DNA of 8,301 bases, from the NCBI GenBank assembly GCA_947625995.1, contig CANQQN010000076.1:1-8301 (forward strand), read 5' to 3'. Below the pieces are notes generated by a model that had not been told where the DNA came from, made no database searches, and saw only the letters and a program-made list of their open reading frames with translations. This DNA is from an uncultured Lachnospiraceae bacterium. Lineage in GTDB: Bacteria; Bacillota; Clostridia; Lachnospirales; Lachnospiraceae. Below are positions 7,204 through 8,301 of the stretch, piece by piece. Every line of letters starts with the position of its first letter. Within the stretch, counting starts at the first letter, position 1. A program made the translations under genes and the position numbers.

Positions 7204-7232
7204 ATATTACATAACATTCAAGAGAATGTCAA
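7204..7232 (-). promoter_or_regulatory. Sigma-A-type promoter of the MutS-like operon, with upstream A-tract
   Basis: On the minus strand a consensus -35 TTGACA (7232-7227) is separated by exactly 17 bp from a -10 TAATAT (7209-7204), which matches TATAAT at 4 of 6 positions. A run of nine A (7244-7236) just upstream of the -35 fits an UP-like element. Transcription would begin near 7197, giving a leader of about 54 nt before the ATG at 7143. A 16-bp inverted repeat occupies part of the spacer and overlaps the -35. Confidence 0.75.
7214..7229. repeat. Inverted repeat in promoter spacer, candidate operator
   Basis: ACATTC (7214-7219) and GAATGT (7224-7229) are perfect reverse complements separated by four bases (AAGA). 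The repeat sits between the -35 and -10 of the MutS-like promoter and overlaps three bases of the -35. A dimeric regulator bound here would compete with RNA polymerase. It does not match the Gram-positive LexA box GAAC-N4-GTTC, although it has the same four-base spacing. A 6-bp palindrome can also occur by chance. Confidence 0.4.
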
Positions 7233-7300
7233 TCGTTTTTTTTTGAGCGCGAATTTGAGAGAAGTTAAAACAATTAAAAATCTGAGGGAAATACGGGAGT

Positions 7301-7358
7301 GCGACCCTATGAAAACCATAAAATGCCTGCAGCAAATGAAAGTTTAACATAGGATCGC
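7301..7358. repeat. 11-bp inverted repeat (hairpin) in the gap between the MutS-like operon and the surface-protein gene
   Basis: GCGACCCTATG (7301-7311) and CATAGGATCGC (7348-7358) pair at 10 of 11 positions around a 36-nt loop. In a minus-strand RNA the odd position becomes a G-U wobble, so the stem would be complete. On the plus strand it is a C-A mismatch, but there a T-rich run (7359-7369) follows. It could act as a terminator for the surface-protein gene that ends at 7410 or for a plus-strand transcript, but the large loop makes it atypical. The rest of the gap (7233-7409) is AT-rich; apart from the A-tract next to the promoter I see no further gene or motif in it. Confidence 0.4.
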
Positions 7359-7409
7359 TTTCTATTTTTGAAAAGAATCCCGTTGTAAGAGCCGTTCCTT
7401 TTTGGAAGA

Positions 7410-8301
7410 TCAGATGGTGCTGCCGAAATCATCGGGCGGTGTTATCCCATCCGGCATGCCGCTCCTGTTAAGATCATCGGGCGCGCTGCTTGGCATTGCG
7501 TCGTCGTTGGGTGGTGTCATCCCGTTTGCGTCACCCATATTGCCGCGGCCGCCAAAACCGCCCTGACCGCCCATACCGCCAAGATCATCGGGCGCGCCGC
7601 TTGGCATTGCGTCGTCGGGTGGGGTCATCCCGTTTGCGTCACCCATATTGCCGCGGCCGCCAAAACCGCCCTGACCGTTCTTGCCGCCGAAGCCACCCCG
7701 GCCGCCCATGCTACTGCCATTACCGGAGGAGGCGGTGAGAGAAGTGGAGGCAGCGCCGGTTTTTAAGGTATAGGTATCGCCGTCCTTCAGTTCCGGCATA
7801 CTGATGATCACACAGTTATAATTTGCGCGGGGCGTATATTCGAGGAGCGCCGTTCCGCTGTCGTCGCAAAGGGTAATCTTGTCGGAGCTTCCGAAAGTAT
7901 TATTCAGAGCCTGAAACACGGAATACTGCGCGGAGGTTTGCGAGAATCCCTCTGCCATACCGGCGCTGCCTGCCGCAAGGAAGATGCCGCCGGTGATCTC
8001 CGCGGAGATTCCATAATCCAGAGAACTGTTTCCGTCGTTTTCCGGACCGTCCACGTAGACGTCGCCCCCGAAAATCTGAATGCTTCCGTTGGAGTCAATA
8101 CCGTCGCCTCCCGCAAGGATCCGGACCGTACCGCCGGAAATCTGTATGAGACAGTTTTCATCTGCTTCCATCATACCCATACCGCTGCCCCGGCCAAAGC
8201 TGCGCTCCTGTTTAAAACCGGCATTCTCCTGCATGGTGGAAGATCCGGTGCCGGGGCTTGCGGCGTTGATCCCGTCGTCCTCGGAAGTAAGGTCGATCTC
8301 G
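7410..8301 (-). CDS. Cthe_2159-like (DUF4353) carbohydrate-binding surface protein, C-terminal part, 5' end outside window
   Basis: The frame is open to the right edge, so only the last 296 residues are visible and the signal peptide and start lie outside. The visible part begins EIDLTSEDDGINAA and continues with short parallel beta-helix-like turns: IQISGGTVRILAGGDGIDSNG, IQIFGGDVYVDGP and AEITGGIFLAAGSAGMAEG. This pattern is typical of the Cthe_2159 family, secreted beta-helix proteins that bind plant cell-wall polysaccharide and calcium. A further beta region ends near the segment DGDTYTLKTG. The tail is low-complexity, rich in Gly, Asn, Pro, Met and Asp, with repeated GGFGGRGNMGDANGMTPP, and ends at GSTI without an LPXTG anchor or membrane segment. 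It is probably extracellular, but the sorting signal cannot be seen. No hydrolase residues are recognisable. An alternative is another repetitive beta-helix adhesin. It converges on no visible partner gene. Confidence 0.8.
   Translation of the reverse strand, partial: EIDLTSEDDGINAASPGTGSSTMQENAGFKQERSFGRGSGMGMMEADENCLIQISGGTVRILAGGDGIDSNGSIQIFGGDVYVDGPENDGNSSLDYGISAEITGGIFLAAGSAGMAEGFSQTSAQYSVFQALNNTFGSSDKITLCDDSGTALLEYTPRANYNCVIISMPELKDGDTYTLKTGAASTSLTASSGNGSSMGGRGGFGGKNGQGGFGGRGNMGDANGMTPPDDAMPSGAPDDLGGMGGQGGFGGRGNMGDANGMTPPNDDAMPSSAPDDLNRSGMPDGITPPDDFGSTI
7470..7677 (-). repeat. In-frame tandem duplication, period 111 bp, in the Gly-rich tail
   Basis: Two nearly identical units, 7470-7569 and 7581-7677, start 111 bp (37 codons) apart. 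They differ by a three-base insertion (one Asn codon) and a few substitutions. Each encodes the GGFGGRGNMGDANGMTPP block followed by Asp-rich residues and APDDL. A third partial copy of the Gly-Phe-Gly-Gly motif precedes them in the protein. The near identity at DNA level implies a recent duplication or continuing slippage. Confidence 0.85.

Noticed and set aside
7470..7680. Direct repeats considered as a CRISPR-like array
   Set aside because: There are only two long units. They encode in-frame Gly-rich protein repeats and have no unique spacers, so this is a coding tandem duplication.
7490..7738. Plus-strand Arg-rich open frame across the repeat region
   Set aside because: Its Arg-rich repetitive translation arises from reading the Gly-rich repeat on the opposite strand. 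There is no ribosome site and no family resemblance.

Overview
The window looks like chromosomal DNA of a Gram-positive anaerobe of the class Clostridia, most likely a gut Lachnospiraceae-type bacterium. This is inferred from the kinds of proteins encoded (a GatD-like dehydrogenase, a clostridial-style PfkB hexose kinase, short MutS-like ATPases and a Cthe_2159-type surface protein), from purine-rich ribosome binding sites, and from a sigma-A-type promoter with an A-tract upstream. No database search was possible. I see no tRNA, rRNA, CRISPR array, insertion sequence or phage gene.

Left part (1-3880, plus strand): the end of a sugar/polyol catabolic operon. In order it holds the C-terminal part of an FGGY-family carbohydrate kinase (cut by the left edge), a zinc-dependent polyol(-phosphate) dehydrogenase close to GatD, an aldo/keto reductase, and a PfkB-family kinase of the 1-phosphofructokinase/tagatose-6-phosphate kinase type. 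The last two overlap by four bases (ATGA). A strong hairpin terminator, whose stem contains the PfkB stop codon, closes the operon. Together the enzymes could interconvert an aldose, its polyol, a polyol phosphate and a ketohexose phosphate, and then make a ketohexose bisphosphate for aldolase. The actual sugar is not determined by the sequence.

Middle part (3929-7232, minus strand): a two-gene operon encoding two different MutS-like ATPases, each about 515-540 residues. Both have a MutS-type ATPase domain but no room for the mismatch-recognition domain of MutS and no Smr nuclease domain of MutS2. Both carry Asn instead of the usual Asp in the Walker B motif. A well-formed promoter (TTGACA, 17 bp, TAATAT) with an A-tract upstream and a 16-bp inverted repeat in the spacer drives the pair. 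This is the least explained part of the window and the best candidate for undescribed biology, possibly a heterodimeric MutS-like machine.

Right part (7233-8301): an intergenic stretch of about 180 bp with an 11-bp inverted repeat enclosing a 12-codon ORF, then the C-terminal part of a minus-strand Cthe_2159-like (DUF4353) carbohydrate-binding surface protein. That protein has a Gly/Asn/Pro-rich tail built from a 111-bp in-frame tandem duplication, and it runs off the right edge.
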